A stretch of DNA of 64,000 nt from Streptomyces sp. NBC_01235 (GTDB taxonomy: Bacteria; Actinomycetota; Actinomycetes; Streptomycetales; Streptomycetaceae): assembly GCF_035989285.1 (NCBI RefSeq), contig NZ_CP108513.1, forward strand, positions 3,472,001 through 3,536,000, read 5' to 3'. A program made the translations under genes and the position numbers. Every line of letters begins with the position of its first letter. The stretch's first letter is position 1. Below the pieces are notes generated by a model. That model ran no database searches. It had not been told where the DNA came from and saw only the letters and a program-made list of their open reading frames with translations. This document shows positions 24,160 through 32,252 of the stretch, one piece after another.

Positions 24160-25498
24160 AGATCCCCGGCGTGGCCGTCACCAAGCCCGCGTCGATCGCC
24201 GCGCCCAGGGCCGCGTGGTCGGCGGCGGTCTGGGCGGCGTAGGCGAGGGCGAAGTCGGCGACGGCGCGTTCGAAGGTTTCGGAGCCGCCCAGGTAGCCGG
24301 CGATGGCGAGACGATCACCGGAGCGGGCGTGCGCGCGGGCCAGGGCGGTGCCGCACAGCCGGGCGTACACCAGGAGGTCGGCCGGGGACATACCGGCGAC
24401 GTCGGCGGAGCCCTTCATGTCGCGCAGCTGGCGCCAGTAGAAGGCGCGGCCCTGCGGCCCGGTCATCCAGCCCAGGAAGATGTCGCCGGCGGCCTGGAGC
24501 AGCCGCTGCCCGGCGACGACCCGGTGGCCGGGATGGACGTACGGGCCGTTCGGCAGGTATTCCTCGAGGACGGACGCGCGCGCCTCCTTGATCTGGAGGA
24601 ACAGCGGATCGTCGGTGTCGCGCCCGGTGAGCAGCACGACGAAGCAGCGGGTGCCGACGCTGCCGACCCCGACGACCTTGCGGGCGGCGTCGACGAAGCG
24701 GTAGCGGTCCAGCAGCACGCGGCGCTCCTCGGCGAGGGTGGAGCGGTAGTCGCTGAAGATCTTCCGCAGCGCGGCGCCGTCGGCGGCGCCGGCCGGTTCG
24801 AGCAGCGGCGGGTCGTGGACGATGCGGCGGTGTCCGCCGACGACCTCCGTGAGCTTGCCGACGGCCTGGAGGCTGGTGCGGCGCCGGGCCCGGGTGAGGC
24901 TGGCCTCGACGCGCTTGCGGTGGCGGGCGGAGCGGAGCAGGGGCAACAGCCGGTCGACGTCGATCCGCTCGTACCAGACGGCGAGCTCGCCGAGCCGGGA
25001 CAGCCGGCTCATGGCAGTGCGGTAGGCGGCCACCGACTCCAGGGCGGCGCGGTGCACCCTGGTCTCGGGGTGGCCGTTCTCGCGGGCGGCCACGGCGACG
25101 GAGACGGCGAGCCGTTTGACGTCCCACTCGAAGGGGCCCGGGAAGGTCTCGTCGAAGTCGTTGAGGTCGAAGAGCAGCGCCCGCTCCGGGGAGGCGTACA
25201 CCCCGAAGTTGAGCAGGTGCGCGTCACCGCACAGCTGGACGGTCAGGCCGGTGTGCGGCTGTGACGCCAGATCGGCGGTCATGACGGCTGCCGAGCCGCG
25301 CAGGAAGGCGAACGGCGAGGCGGCCATCCGCCCGTAGCGGATCGGCAGCAGCTCGGGCAGCCGGTCCCGGCCCTGCCGCTCCAGCACGGCGACGGGGTCG
25401 GCCCGGTCGACGGGCGGGAGCCAGGCCGCGTGGGCGGAACGGGGGACGCGTTTACGGGCGTCCCTGCCGCGCCGGCCACGGTCGGCGGGGGCGTTCAT
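24158..25498 (-). CDS. DUF2252 family protein
   Basis: 446 residues. The family hallmark QLCGDAHLLNFGVYASPER followed by FDLNDFDET is present; it resembles the catalytic and metal-binding loops of kinase-like aminoglycoside phosphotransferase folds. SVGTRCFVVLLTGRD is another conserved block. The N-terminus is basic (DRGRRGRDARKRVPRSAH). Its function is unestablished; phosphotransfer is an inference from the fold. It is the only gene on this strand locally and faces the hydrolase across the 19-bp repeats. Confidence 0.88.
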   Translation of the reverse strand: MNAPADRGRRGRDARKRVPRSAHAAWLPPVDRADPVAVLERQGRDRLPELLPIRYGRMAASPFAFLRGSAAVMTADLASQPHTGLTVQLCGDAHLLNFGVYASPERALLFDLNDFDETFPGPFEWDVKRLAVSVAVAARENGHPETRVHRAALESVAAYRTAMSRLSRLGELAVWYERIDVDRLLPLLRSARHRKRVEASLTRARRRTSLQAVGKLTEVVGGHRRIVHDPPLLEPAGAADGAALRKIFSDYRSTLAEERRVLLDRYRFVDAARKVVGVGSVGTRCFVVLLTGRDTDDPLFLQIKEARASVLEEYLPNGPYVHPGHRVVAGQRLLQAAGDIFLGWMTGPQGRAFYWRQLRDMKGSADVAGMSPADLLVYARLCGTALARAHARSGDRLAIAGYLGGSETFERAVADFALAYAAQTAADHAALGAAIDAGLVTATPGI

Positions 25499-25755
25499 CC
25501 GCGTCTCCTGCGCATCACGCCTGCCTCCCGGTCCTCACGGCACCTGCGGCTTCCTGTTCGCAGTGAAGGACGGGAGGGGGACGTCCGCATGTCGGGTACG
25601 CCAAACGGGTGACGACGGTGGCGGGCCCGACTGTCAGTGGCGTCGGGCAGGATGCGGACAGGGACGAGCGCCGGACAACCGCATGCCGACCGGACGACCG
25701 GACGGCCGAACGGGACGGCGGCATGACGGCACGGCGACGACGGGTGGAGGCCGGG

Positions 25756-26940
25756 ATGGGTGACGGGCTGCGGTACATCGGGGTGGCGGAGCGGCGGGCC
25801 AGACTGGCTCTGCGGCACCGGCTGGCCCCCGAGGCACGGGTCGCGACGCCCGAGGCGGTGGCCGACGCGCTCGTCGCCCTGCACGGCAGCGACCCGGCGA
25901 CGGTGTACCTGGCGGTCGGCGCCCGCCTCGCCGACCCGGCGGCGACCGTGCCGGAGACCGACCGGGCGCTGTACACGGACCGGACCCTCGTGCGCATGCA
26001 CGGGATGCGGCACACGGTCTTCGTGTTCCCGACGGAGCTGACGGCCGTCGTGCACGCCTCGACCGGCCTCGCGGTCGCCGCCCGGGAGCGGGCCTCCCTG
26101 GTGAAGGACATGGCGAAGGCCGGCGCCCCGGACGCGGCCTGGCTGAAGGAGGTCGAGGAGTCGGCGCTGGCCGCCCTGGCCCGGCTCGGCCAGGCGACGG
26201 CGGCCGAGCTGTCCCGCGAGGAGCCGCGCCTGCGGGAGCAGTTCGTGTACGCGGCCGGGAAGAGCTACGAGGGCGTCCACACCGTGGTGACGCGGCTGCT
26301 GAGGGTGCTGGGCGTGGAGGGCAAGGTGGTCAGGGGACGCCCCCTGGGCTCGTGGACGTCGAGCCAGTTCCGCTGGGCCGTCGCCCCCGAGCACCCCGAA
26401 CTTCCGCTGGCGGACGCCCAGTCGGAGCTGCTGAGACACTGGCTGACGGCCTGCGGCCCGGCCACGGAGGCGGACCTCAAGTGGTGGACGGGCTGGCGGG
26501 TGACGGACGTCCGCCGGGCGCTGACGGCGATCGGGGCGCGGGCGGTGACGCTGGACGAGGGCACGGGGTACGTCGTCGAGGGGGACGAGGATCCGGTGAC
26601 CGGCGCCGGGGAACCGTGGGCGGCCCTGCTGCCCGCCCTCGACCCGACCGCGATGGGCTGGCAGGGCCGGGACTGGTACCTGGCCCCGGAGCTGCGCCCC
26701 GCCCTGTTCGACTACAGCGGGAACGTGGGGCCGACGGTGTGGTGGGACGGCCGGGTGGTGGGCAGTTGGGCCCAGCGCCCCGACGGGGAGATCGCGTGGC
26801 GGATCCTGGACGAGGAGGGCGTGGGCACGGAGGCGAGGGCGGCGATCGAGGCGCGGGCGGAGCGGTTGGGGGCGTGGCTGGGGGCGACCCGGGCGACCCC
26901 CCGGTTCCGGACGCCGGTGGAGAAGGAGTTGGCGGGGTGA
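25756..26940 (+). CDS. Winged-helix DNA-binding protein, AlkZ/HTH_42-like
   Basis: 394 residues from ATG 25756 with GGAGG upstream; in-frame ATGs at 25723 and 25609 are less likely. ERRARLALRHRLAP and LHGSDPATVYLAVGARL at the N-terminus, MHGMRHTVFVFP, and GYVVEGDEDP further on match the HTH_42 (YcaQ/AlkZ) superfamily of winged-helix glycosylases that unhook DNA crosslinks. The QxQ catalytic motif of YcaQ is not evident; LHGSDP occupies that region. DNA binding is therefore well supported, glycosylase activity less so. Confidence 0.8.
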   Translation: MGDGLRYIGVAERRARLALRHRLAPEARVATPEAVADALVALHGSDPATVYLAVGARLADPAATVPETDRALYTDRTLVRMHGMRHTVFVFPTELTAVVHASTGLAVAARERASLVKDMAKAGAPDAAWLKEVEESALAALARLGQATAAELSREEPRLREQFVYAAGKSYEGVHTVVTRLLRVLGVEGKVVRGRPLGSWTSSQFRWAVAPEHPELPLADAQSELLRHWLTACGPATEADLKWWTGWRVTDVRRALTAIGARAVTLDEGTGYVVEGDEDPVTGAGEPWAALLPALDPTAMGWQGRDWYLAPELRPALFDYSGNVGPTVWWDGRVVGSWAQRPDGEIAWRILDEEGVGTEARAAIEARAERLGAWLGATRATPRFRTPVEKELAG

Positions 26941-26995
26941 CCCCTGGCACGCCGGTGCCGGGCGCCGTCACGAACGACGGCGCCCGGCACCCGCC

Positions 26996-27316
26996 TCACC
27001 GCGAGTAACGCAACAGCGCCCGCACCATGTGGCACGTGGTGTCCGACGGCGGGTGAACGCCGATCAGTTGTGCCGTGCTGCGGATCTTCTCGTTGCGGGC
27101 CTGGTTGGGCATGTACACCCCCAGGTCGAGCAGGGCTATGGCAAGGCGCATCGCCTTGAGGCGACGGTTGTGCATGACATACCAGTCGCGCGGACGCCCG
27201 GGCGGCAACGGCCGCTTCTCGACGGGCACATAGGGCAGATCGAGCTGGACGGAACGCTTCGCGGTGGACTGGGTCGCGGGCGGCTTCGGCTTCAGTGCGG
27301 CAGCGGGCACAGGCAT
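26996..27316 (-). CDS. Conserved Streptomyces protein of unknown function
   Basis: 106 residues, basic. An unstructured Pro/Lys start (VPAAALKPKPPATQS) leads into a conserved core (GRPRDWYVMHNRRLKAM, LGVYMPNQARNEKIR, VHPPSDTTCHMVRALLRYSR). It has no membrane segment. ATG 27316 is preceded by AGGAGG-like sequence (CGACAGGAGGATGCCTGTG region). It is divergent from the ArsC-family gene, with a hairpin and an SOS-box-like sequence in between. Function unknown. Confidence 0.7.
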   Translation of the reverse strand: MPVPAAALKPKPPATQSTAKRSVQLDLPYVPVEKRPLPPGRPRDWYVMHNRRLKAMRLAIALLDLGVYMPNQARNEKIRSTAQLIGVHPPSDTTCHMVRALLRYSR

Positions 27317-27360
27317 CCTCCTGTCGCGGTCAGGGCCCCGCCGGCACCTCCGGCGGACCC

Positions 27361-27376
27361 TCGAACACTGCTTCTA
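27361..27376. promoter_or_regulatory. LexA-box-like sequence upstream of the 106-aa gene
   Basis: TCGAACACTGCTTCTA matches the actinobacterial TCGAAC-n4-GTTCGA pattern at 10 of 12 defined positions. A TAGAAT that could be a -10 for the minus-strand gene lies next to it. The match is incomplete, so this is a candidate only. Confidence 0.3.
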
Positions 27377-27397
27377 TTCTACTGCCCACCACTGACA

Positions 27398-27421
27398 AAA
27401 GCCCCTGATCACAGGGGCTTT
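27398..27421. terminator. A/T-flanked perfect hairpin in a divergent promoter region
   Basis: AAAGCCCCTG-ATCA-CAGGGGCTTT: a 10-bp perfect stem with A-run and T-run ends, the form of an intrinsic bidirectional terminator. It lies between two divergent genes where no upstream transcript should need ending. Confidence 0.6.
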
Positions 27422-27437
27422 CGGCGCCTTCGACCGC

Positions 27438-27443
27438 TACCGT
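27438..27443 (+). promoter_or_regulatory. -10-like TACCGT, possible leaderless start
   Basis: TACCGT lies 7 nt before the ATG at 27451; no ribosome-binding site is present. Confidence 0.4.
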
Positions 27444-27450
27444 GTGACCC

Positions 27451-27810
27451 ATGGAGATCTGGATCAACCCCGCCTGTTCCAAGTGCCGCAGCGCCCTCAC
27501 CCTCCTCGACGCCGAGGGCGCCGACTACACCGTCCGCCGCTACCTGGAGGACGTACCGAGCGAGGACGAGATCAGGGAGGTGCTCGACCGCCTCGGCCTG
27601 GAGCCCTGGGACATCACCCGCACCCAGGAGGCGGCCGCCAAGGAACTCGGCCTGAAGGACTGGGCGCGGGACGAGAGCGCGCGCGGACGCTGGATCACCG
27701 CGCTCGCCACGCACCCCAAGCTCATCCAGCGCCCGATCATCACGGCGGACGACGGCACCGCACTGGTGGCACGCACGGACGACGCGGTACGGGACGCTCT
27801 GTCCCGTTAG
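27451..27810 (+). CDS. ArsC/Spx-family protein (arsenate reductase-like)
   Basis: 119 residues. It begins MEIWINPACSKCRSALTLL, with Cys9 and Cys12 forming CxxC, then DVPSEDEIREVLDRLGLEP and HPKLIQRPIITADDG, the thioredoxin-fold ArsC/YfgD/Spx pattern. Lone ArsC-family proteins without an ars operon, as here, often have no proven arsenate role. The conserved LIQRPI and following residues support an ArsC-type reductase. The mRNA may be leaderless. Confidence 0.85.
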   Translation: MEIWINPACSKCRSALTLLDAEGADYTVRRYLEDVPSEDEIREVLDRLGLEPWDITRTQEAAAKELGLKDWARDESARGRWITALATHPKLIQRPIITADDGTALVARTDDAVRDALSR

Positions 27811-27862
27811 CCGGTTAGTCAACGGTTCGTCGGGCGACGGGAGTCGAGGTGCGCCACGCTGT

Positions 27863-27868
27863 TACCCT
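27863..27868 (+). promoter_or_regulatory. -10-like TACCCT, possible leaderless start
   Basis: TACCCT lies 8 nt before the ATG at 27877, with no ribosome-binding site. Confidence 0.4.
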
Positions 27869-27876
27869 CCGCCGCC

Positions 27877-28668
27877 ATGACCTTCGGTGATCAAGGATTC
27901 CCGTACGGGCCGCCGGACCCGTACGCCCGGTTCATGGCCGAACAGGAGCGGATACGCAAGCGCCGACGGGCCCGGCGCACGGCCCTCACCGGGACCGGTG
28001 TCGCCCTCTGCGTCGTCATCGCCGCCGGTGCCGCGCTGATCGGAGACGGGGACGAAGCCGACCGGAGCGTCTCCGCTCCCTCGGCGACCGGCGCCCCGTC
28101 CGTGAACATCAGCCTCCCCTCCGACGCCCCGAGCGCGCTCCCCTCGCTGCTCGCCCGCCCGGTCATCCGGCCGGAGCAGGCGTTCCCCTCGACGAGCGTC
28201 CGACTGACGGACGGTTCCCGGTACACCCGCGTCGACCTGGCCACCACCACCGACTGCACCCGGGGCATGTCGCCCGAGCTCGCCCAGCTGATCGAACAGG
28301 GCGAGGGGTGCTCCCGGTTGACGGCGGCCCTGTTCACGGACGCCGGCCGGCGCTCGCAGGTGACGGTCACCGTGCTGAGCTTCGAGCGGGTCGAGGACGC
28401 CGCGCGGGTGTTCGCGATGGCCTCGATGGCCCCGGTGAGGTACCAGGTGGTCTCACTCGACCCGCCCCCAAAGGCCGGTCTGCCGACGGTCCCGCCGGGC
28501 TCGTCCGGGGTCTTCCGGCGGGTGATGACCGTCCGCTCGGTGGTGTTCGCGAACGGGCAGTGGGGTGACGGCGCGGAGACCGGGGAGGCCGAACTCACCG
28601 CTCAGACGGAGGGGTTGCTCCGGCACGTCGACAACACGGTGGTGGCGTACGAGGACGGGAAGGGATGA
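27877..28668 (+). CDS. Membrane-anchored extracytoplasmic protein of unknown function
   Basis: 263 residues. A Gly/Pro/Tyr-rich cytoplasmic start (FGDQGFPYGPPDPYARF) and a basic patch (RIRKRRRARRTAL) precede one membrane helix (GTGVALCVVIAAGAALIG). The rest is extracytoplasmic, with a Ser/Ala/Pro linker and a soluble domain containing two cysteines (TTDCTRG, GEGCSRL) that may form a disulfide. The family is not recognised. It stands upstream of another secreted-protein gene. Confidence 0.65.
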   Translation: MTFGDQGFPYGPPDPYARFMAEQERIRKRRRARRTALTGTGVALCVVIAAGAALIGDGDEADRSVSAPSATGAPSVNISLPSDAPSALPSLLARPVIRPEQAFPSTSVRLTDGSRYTRVDLATTTDCTRGMSPELAQLIEQGEGCSRLTAALFTDAGRRSQVTVTVLSFERVEDAARVFAMASMAPVRYQVVSLDPPPKAGLPTVPPGSSGVFRRVMTVRSVVFANGQWGDGAETGEAELTAQTEGLLRHVDNTVVAYEDGKG

Positions 28669-28780
28669 ACCATTCCCCTGTGACGCACACCACTTCCAGT
28701 GACTCCTGTAACCGCTGAGCAACCCCGTTCGGTATCTCGTACATAGCGGCGTACGCTCCCCTACCTCTCAGGAGGCGCGC

Positions 28781-29476
28781 ATGTCGCGCAGGAGAAGTCT
28801 CGGTACGAAGAAGAAGGTCGCGCTGCTGGTGAGCGCGGCGGCGGTGGCGGGAGGCGGCGCCTTCGTCATGGCGAGCACCTCGAACGCCGCGCAGAGTCAG
28901 GGCCCCAAGACCCTGTCCGCCGCGGACTCGACCGTCTGCCAGGGTCTCGCCACCGCCCTCGGCAACAACCAGAAGTTCATCGACGGGCAGCGGGCCGCTC
29001 CGGACGCGCAGTCCGCGGCCCGGATCGCCAACCGCGAGGCCGTCATCGCGCAGATCAAGGTCCAGCAGAAGGCGTCCGGGTGCGTTGTTGGGGAGTCGGC
29101 TCAGGACTCCCAGGCGACGCAGCCTTCGCAGGCGGCGTCCAACCCCGCGGGAAACACCGGTAACGCCGGCAACGCTGGCAATGCGGGCAATGCGGGCAAT
29201 GCGGGCAACGGCGGTGCCGCCGCCTCGGGCCGGCAGGTCTGCAACGGTTCCACGGTCACCCTCTCCGGGGAGGGCGGTGCCCCGGCCGCGTCGAGCAACC
29301 AGTTCCCGGCGGGTACCAAGCTGAAGGTCACCAACCTGGACAACAACAAGTCCACGACCGTCGAGGTGACCTCGGTCTCCGGCAGCTGCGTCCTGCTCAA
29401 CAACGCGGCCTTCGAACTGGTCCGTGAGCCCGGCAAGTTCCTCATCCGCCGGGCAGTGATCGAGAAGGTGGGGTGA
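28781..29476 (+). CDS. Secreted protein with GNA repeats and a beta-barrel-like C-terminus
   Basis: 231 residues with AGGAGG upstream. A Tat/Sec-like signal region (KKKVALLVSAAAVAGGGAFVM) is followed by a helical domain with CQGLATALGNNQKFID and a cysteine (ASGCVV). Next comes a low-complexity tract of six or so GNA/GNT triplets (residues ~126-146, DNA 29155-29215). The C-terminal ~85 residues (GTKLKVTNLDNNKSTTVEVT) look like a double-psi beta-barrel of the RlpA kind, without the usual catalytic Asp being obvious. A comparable head-plus-repeat design recurs in the DUF1996 protein at 38166. Confidence 0.7.
   Translation: MSRRRSLGTKKKVALLVSAAAVAGGGAFVMASTSNAAQSQGPKTLSAADSTVCQGLATALGNNQKFIDGQRAAPDAQSAARIANREAVIAQIKVQQKASGCVVGESAQDSQATQPSQAASNPAGNTGNAGNAGNAGNAGNAGNGGAAASGRQVCNGSTVTLSGEGGAPAASSNQFPAGTKLKVTNLDNNKSTTVEVTSVSGSCVLLNNAAFELVREPGKFLIRRAVIEKVG
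29155..29215. repeat. 9-bp coding tandem repeats (GGCAATGCG type)
   Basis: About six units of AACGCCGGC/AATGCGGGC encode Gly-Asn-Ala in the secreted protein. Exact central copies suggest recent slippage. Confidence 0.75.
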
Positions 29477-29479
29477 GAC

Positions 29480-30325
29480 TCAGGAACGAAGAAACCCACT
29501 GAGGCGCCGACCCGTTCCGGAAGGCGTGGCAGGCGGCAGCGCGTGGTGCGACACGTCCGGCAGGACGACCGTCTCGACATCGCGCAGCGTCTCGCCCGCC
29601 CGGGTCCCCACCTCGTACGCGTCATGGGTCCTGCTGTTCGCGGCCACGAACAGCAGGACCGGCACGTCCAGGTTCCGCAGCGCCTCGGGCGTCGGACGCG
29701 GACCCGTCACCGGCTTCCCCGACGGGAAGCCCGCGGCCGCTTCCTGCAGGCGGAGCCAGTCGGGGTCCAGGACCGCTCCCCCGGTCTCCCACTCCAGGAA
29801 GGCGCGCACCCGGCGCGGGGTGGGCCGCAGCAGCATCGGCAGGGCGTGGAGCAGATACGCCGTCTCGTACCCGGCGAAGCACTGGGTCGGGTCGAGGAGG
29901 AACAGGCGGCGTACGCGCTCGGGGGCCCGCAGGGCCTGGTGCAGGGCGATCCAGGCGCCGTAGGAGTGCCCACCGACGTCGGCCCGCTCGACGCCGAGCC
30001 CGGACAGCACCGCGTCCAGCCACTCACCCAGGTCGGCGACGCTCCGCAGGCCCCCTTGGGCAGTGCGCCCCGCCGCCCCGATCAGGTCCACGGCGTACAC
30101 CCGCCGGATCCGGGCCAGGTCGGCCACCTGGGCGTACCAGGAGGCGGAGGTCGCTCCCCCGCCCCCCGGCAGAAGCAGCAGCGGGGGCGCGTCACGCGGA
30201 CCGCAGACGTTGACGTACGTCGCGCCGAAGCGCGTGGCGACCGTCATCGCCTCCCGGTCGGCGGGCCACTTGGCCATGACCTTGTCGTAGGCCGCCTGGA
30301 AGACGGCGTCGTCGTACACACCCAT
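29480..30325 (-). CDS. Alpha/beta-hydrolase
   Basis: 281 residues from ATG 30325 with CGGGAGGC upstream. LLLLPGGGGATSASW is the oxyanion loop, VGGHSYGAWIAL the nucleophile elbow (Ser), and PDVSHHALPPATP carries the catalytic His. The acid residue is probably in FVAANSRTHDAYEVG. It is divergent from a MarR gene across a 33-bp palindrome, so it is probably the gene that MarR controls. The substrate is unknown. Confidence 0.85.
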   Translation of the reverse strand: MGVYDDAVFQAAYDKVMAKWPADREAMTVATRFGATYVNVCGPRDAPPLLLLPGGGGATSASWYAQVADLARIRRVYAVDLIGAAGRTAQGGLRSVADLGEWLDAVLSGLGVERADVGGHSYGAWIALHQALRAPERVRRLFLLDPTQCFAGYETAYLLHALPMLLRPTPRRVRAFLEWETGGAVLDPDWLRLQEAAAGFPSGKPVTGPRPTPEALRNLDVPVLLFVAANSRTHDAYEVGTRAGETLRDVETVVLPDVSHHALPPATPSGTGRRLSGFLRS

Positions 30326-30340
30326 CGAGCCTCCCGTATC

Positions 30341-30373
30341 ATCTCGTCCAGCGAGACACTCGCTCAACGAGAT
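30341..30373. promoter_or_regulatory. 33-bp composite palindrome, candidate MarR operator
   Basis: ATCTCGT (30341-30347) pairs with ACGAGAT (30367-30373), and inside it AGCGAG (30350-30355) pairs with CTCGCT (30359-30364), around a 3-bp centre. Only two bases on each side are unpaired. It lies between the divergent hydrolase and MarR genes, 15 bp from the hydrolase start. Confidence 0.75.
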
Positions 30374-30412
30374 AGTAGCCGAGCAGGACAACAGCCGCGG
30401 GAGCACAGCCAC

Positions 30413-30865
30413 ATGCCGACGACCGAGGATCCGGAGCTGGAAACCGTCCACCTGCTGCGCGCGGTGACGGTCGAACTCGGGCTGCACAGCGCCCGGTTCG
30501 CGAACCGCAACGGCATGCACCCGACCGACGTACGCGCCCTGATCGCCCTCATGGACGCCCGGCGCGCGGGCGAGGAGATGACGGCGGGGCGGCTCGGCGC
30601 CGCGCTCGGGCTGAACTCCGCGGGCACGACCGCCCTCGTCGACCGTCTGGAAGGGGCCGGTCACGTCCGTCGGACGCGCGGCGCGGCGGACCGGCGCAAG
30701 GTCGTCATCGAGGTGGACGACCGTGCGATCGCCCTGGGCCAGGCGTTCTTCGGTCCGCTCATCGAGCAGGTGGCGGAACTGCTCCAGGGGTACGACGAGC
30801 GGGAGCGGGCGGCGATCCGGGGCTTCCTGGACGGCGTACGGCAAGCGGCGACCGAGGAGAGGTGA
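30413..30865 (+). CDS. MarR-family transcriptional regulator
   Basis: 150 residues. The winged helix runs from HPTDVRALIALMDAR through AGRLGAALGLNSAGTTALVDRLEGAGHVRR, and the wing is RGAADRRKVVIEV. It should bind as a dimer to the palindrome in the divergent promoter region and release it when a ligand binds, probably a substrate of the neighbouring hydrolase. ATG 30413 follows CGGGAGCA. It is a single-gene transcript. Confidence 0.88.
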   Translation: MPTTEDPELETVHLLRAVTVELGLHSARFANRNGMHPTDVRALIALMDARRAGEEMTAGRLGAALGLNSAGTTALVDRLEGAGHVRRTRGAADRRKVVIEVDDRAIALGQAFFGPLIEQVAELLQGYDERERAAIRGFLDGVRQAATEER

Positions 30866-31014
30866 CCCGGTCCCGCGTCCTCTGCCCGGCGTCTCGCCAC
30901 ATCTCAATCCCATCGCATACGAGACCCCCGGCAGCCGCCCCTCTGCGACCGCGAACGGCAACTCCCGGCCGGGGCGGCGGCCTCACACCGTGAGCCGCGC
31001 CACAGAACCACCAG

Positions 31015-31052
31015 GTAACACGGGGTTCACATTCGAGCAATGATCGGGAAAT
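31015..31052 (+). promoter_or_regulatory. GlnR binding site upstream of glnII
   Basis: Four 5-mers at 11-bp spacing: GTAAC (31015), TTCAC (31026), GCAAT (31037) and GAAAT (31048), each followed by 6 nt. This is the same a/b arrangement as upstream of glnA, 100 bp before the glnII start. Confidence 0.8.
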
Positions 31053-31151
31053 CGCCTGTTGACAAGCTGCCGGGCAAACAGGCGGCGCCCCAGTGCCGCA
31101 GCGCCGCAGCACCCGCAAGTGCGTCAGACACACCCCCGAAGGAAGTGGCCC

Positions 31152-32183
31152 GTGACCTTCAAGGCTGAGTACATCTGGATCGACGGCACCCAGCCGACGG
31201 CGAAGCTCCGTTCCAAGACGAAGATCATGGCAGGTGAGCCCGCCGGTCTCGACGCGCTGCCGATCTGGGGCTTCGACGGGTCGTCCACGAACCAGGCCGA
31301 GGGCCACTCCTCGGACCGTGTCCTCAAGCCGGTCTTCACCTGCCCCGACCCGATCCGTGGCGGCGACGACGTCCTCGTCCTGTGCGAGGTCCTCAACATC
31401 GACATGACGCCGCACGAGTCCAACACCCGTGCCGCGCTCACCGAGGTCGCCGAGAAGTTCGCCGGTCAGGAGCCGATCTTCGGCATCGAGCAGGAGTACA
31501 CGTTCTTCCAGGACGGCTACCCGCTCGGCTTCCCCAAGGGCGGCTTCCCGGCCCCGCAGGGCGGCTACTACTGCGGCGTCGGCGCCGACGAGATCTTCGG
31601 CCGTGAGGTCGTCGAGGCGCACCTGGACAACTGCCTCGCCGCCGGTCTCGCGATCTCCGGCATCAACGCCGAGGTCATGCCCGGCCAGTGGGAGTTCCAG
31701 GTCGGCCCGGTCTCCCCGCTGGAGGTCTCCGACCACCTGTGGGTGGCCCGCTGGCTGCTCTACCGCACCGCCGAGGACTTCGGCATCTCCGCCACCCTCG
31801 ACCCGAAGCCGGTCAAGGGCGACTGGAACGGCGCCGGCGCGCACACCAACTTCTCCACGAAGGCGATGCGCGAGGGCTACGACGCGATCATCACCGCGTG
31901 CGAGTCGCTCGGCGAGGGCTCGAAGCCGCTCGACCACGTCAAGAACTACGGCGCCGGCATCGACGACCGTCTGACGGGTCTGCACGAGACCGCCCCGTGG
32001 AACGAGTACTCCTACGGTGTCTCCAACCGTGGCGCCTCGGTCCGTATCCCGTGGCAGGTCGAGAAGGACGGCAAGGGCTACATCGAGGACCGCCGTCCGA
32101 ACGCCAACGTCGACCCGTACCTGGTGACGCGTCTGATCGTCGACACCTGCTGCTCGGCGCTGGAGAAGGCCGGCCAGGTCTGA
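31152..32183 (+). CDS. glnII: Glutamine synthetase type II (eukaryotic-like)
   Basis: 343 residues from GTG 31152 with GAAGGAAG upstream. The short GSII length and motifs WGFDGSSTNQAEGHSSD, GIEQEYTFFQ, GQWEFQVGP and NGAGAHTNFSTKAMRE identify it. It makes glutamine in the cytoplasm as an octamer or decamer, and is heat-labile and not adenylylated. Streptomyces carry it in addition to glnA and induce it under nitrogen limitation via GlnR, consistent with the upstream site. A hairpin terminator follows. Confidence 0.97.
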   Translation: MTFKAEYIWIDGTQPTAKLRSKTKIMAGEPAGLDALPIWGFDGSSTNQAEGHSSDRVLKPVFTCPDPIRGGDDVLVLCEVLNIDMTPHESNTRAALTEVAEKFAGQEPIFGIEQEYTFFQDGYPLGFPKGGFPAPQGGYYCGVGADEIFGREVVEAHLDNCLAAGLAISGINAEVMPGQWEFQVGPVSPLEVSDHLWVARWLLYRTAEDFGISATLDPKPVKGDWNGAGAHTNFSTKAMREGYDAIITACESLGEGSKPLDHVKNYGAGIDDRLTGLHETAPWNEYSYGVSNRGASVRIPWQVEKDGKGYIEDRRPNANVDPYLVTRLIVDTCCSALEKAGQV

Positions 32184-32200
32184 TCCCCGGTTTTTCCCCG

Positions 32201-32233
32201 AAGGGGCGCCCACTGTCACGGTGGGCGCCCCTT
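32201..32233 (+). terminator. glnII hairpin terminator
   Basis: Perfect 13-bp stem AAGGGGCGCCCAC / GTGGGCGCCCCTT with loop TGTCACG, 18 bp after the stop. Confidence 0.85.
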
Positions 32234-32238
32234 CTGCG

Positions 32239-32244
32239 TATCGT
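32239..32244 (+). promoter_or_regulatory. -10-like TATCGT, possible leaderless start
   Basis: TATCGT lies 8 nt before the ATG at 32253, directly after the glnII terminator; no ribosome-binding site is present. Confidence 0.4.
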
Positions 32245-32252
32245 GCGCTGCC

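Noticed and set aside
31059..31064. Perfect TTGACA near glnII
   Set aside because: No -10-like sequence lies 16-18 nt downstream, so it is not offered as a promoter.
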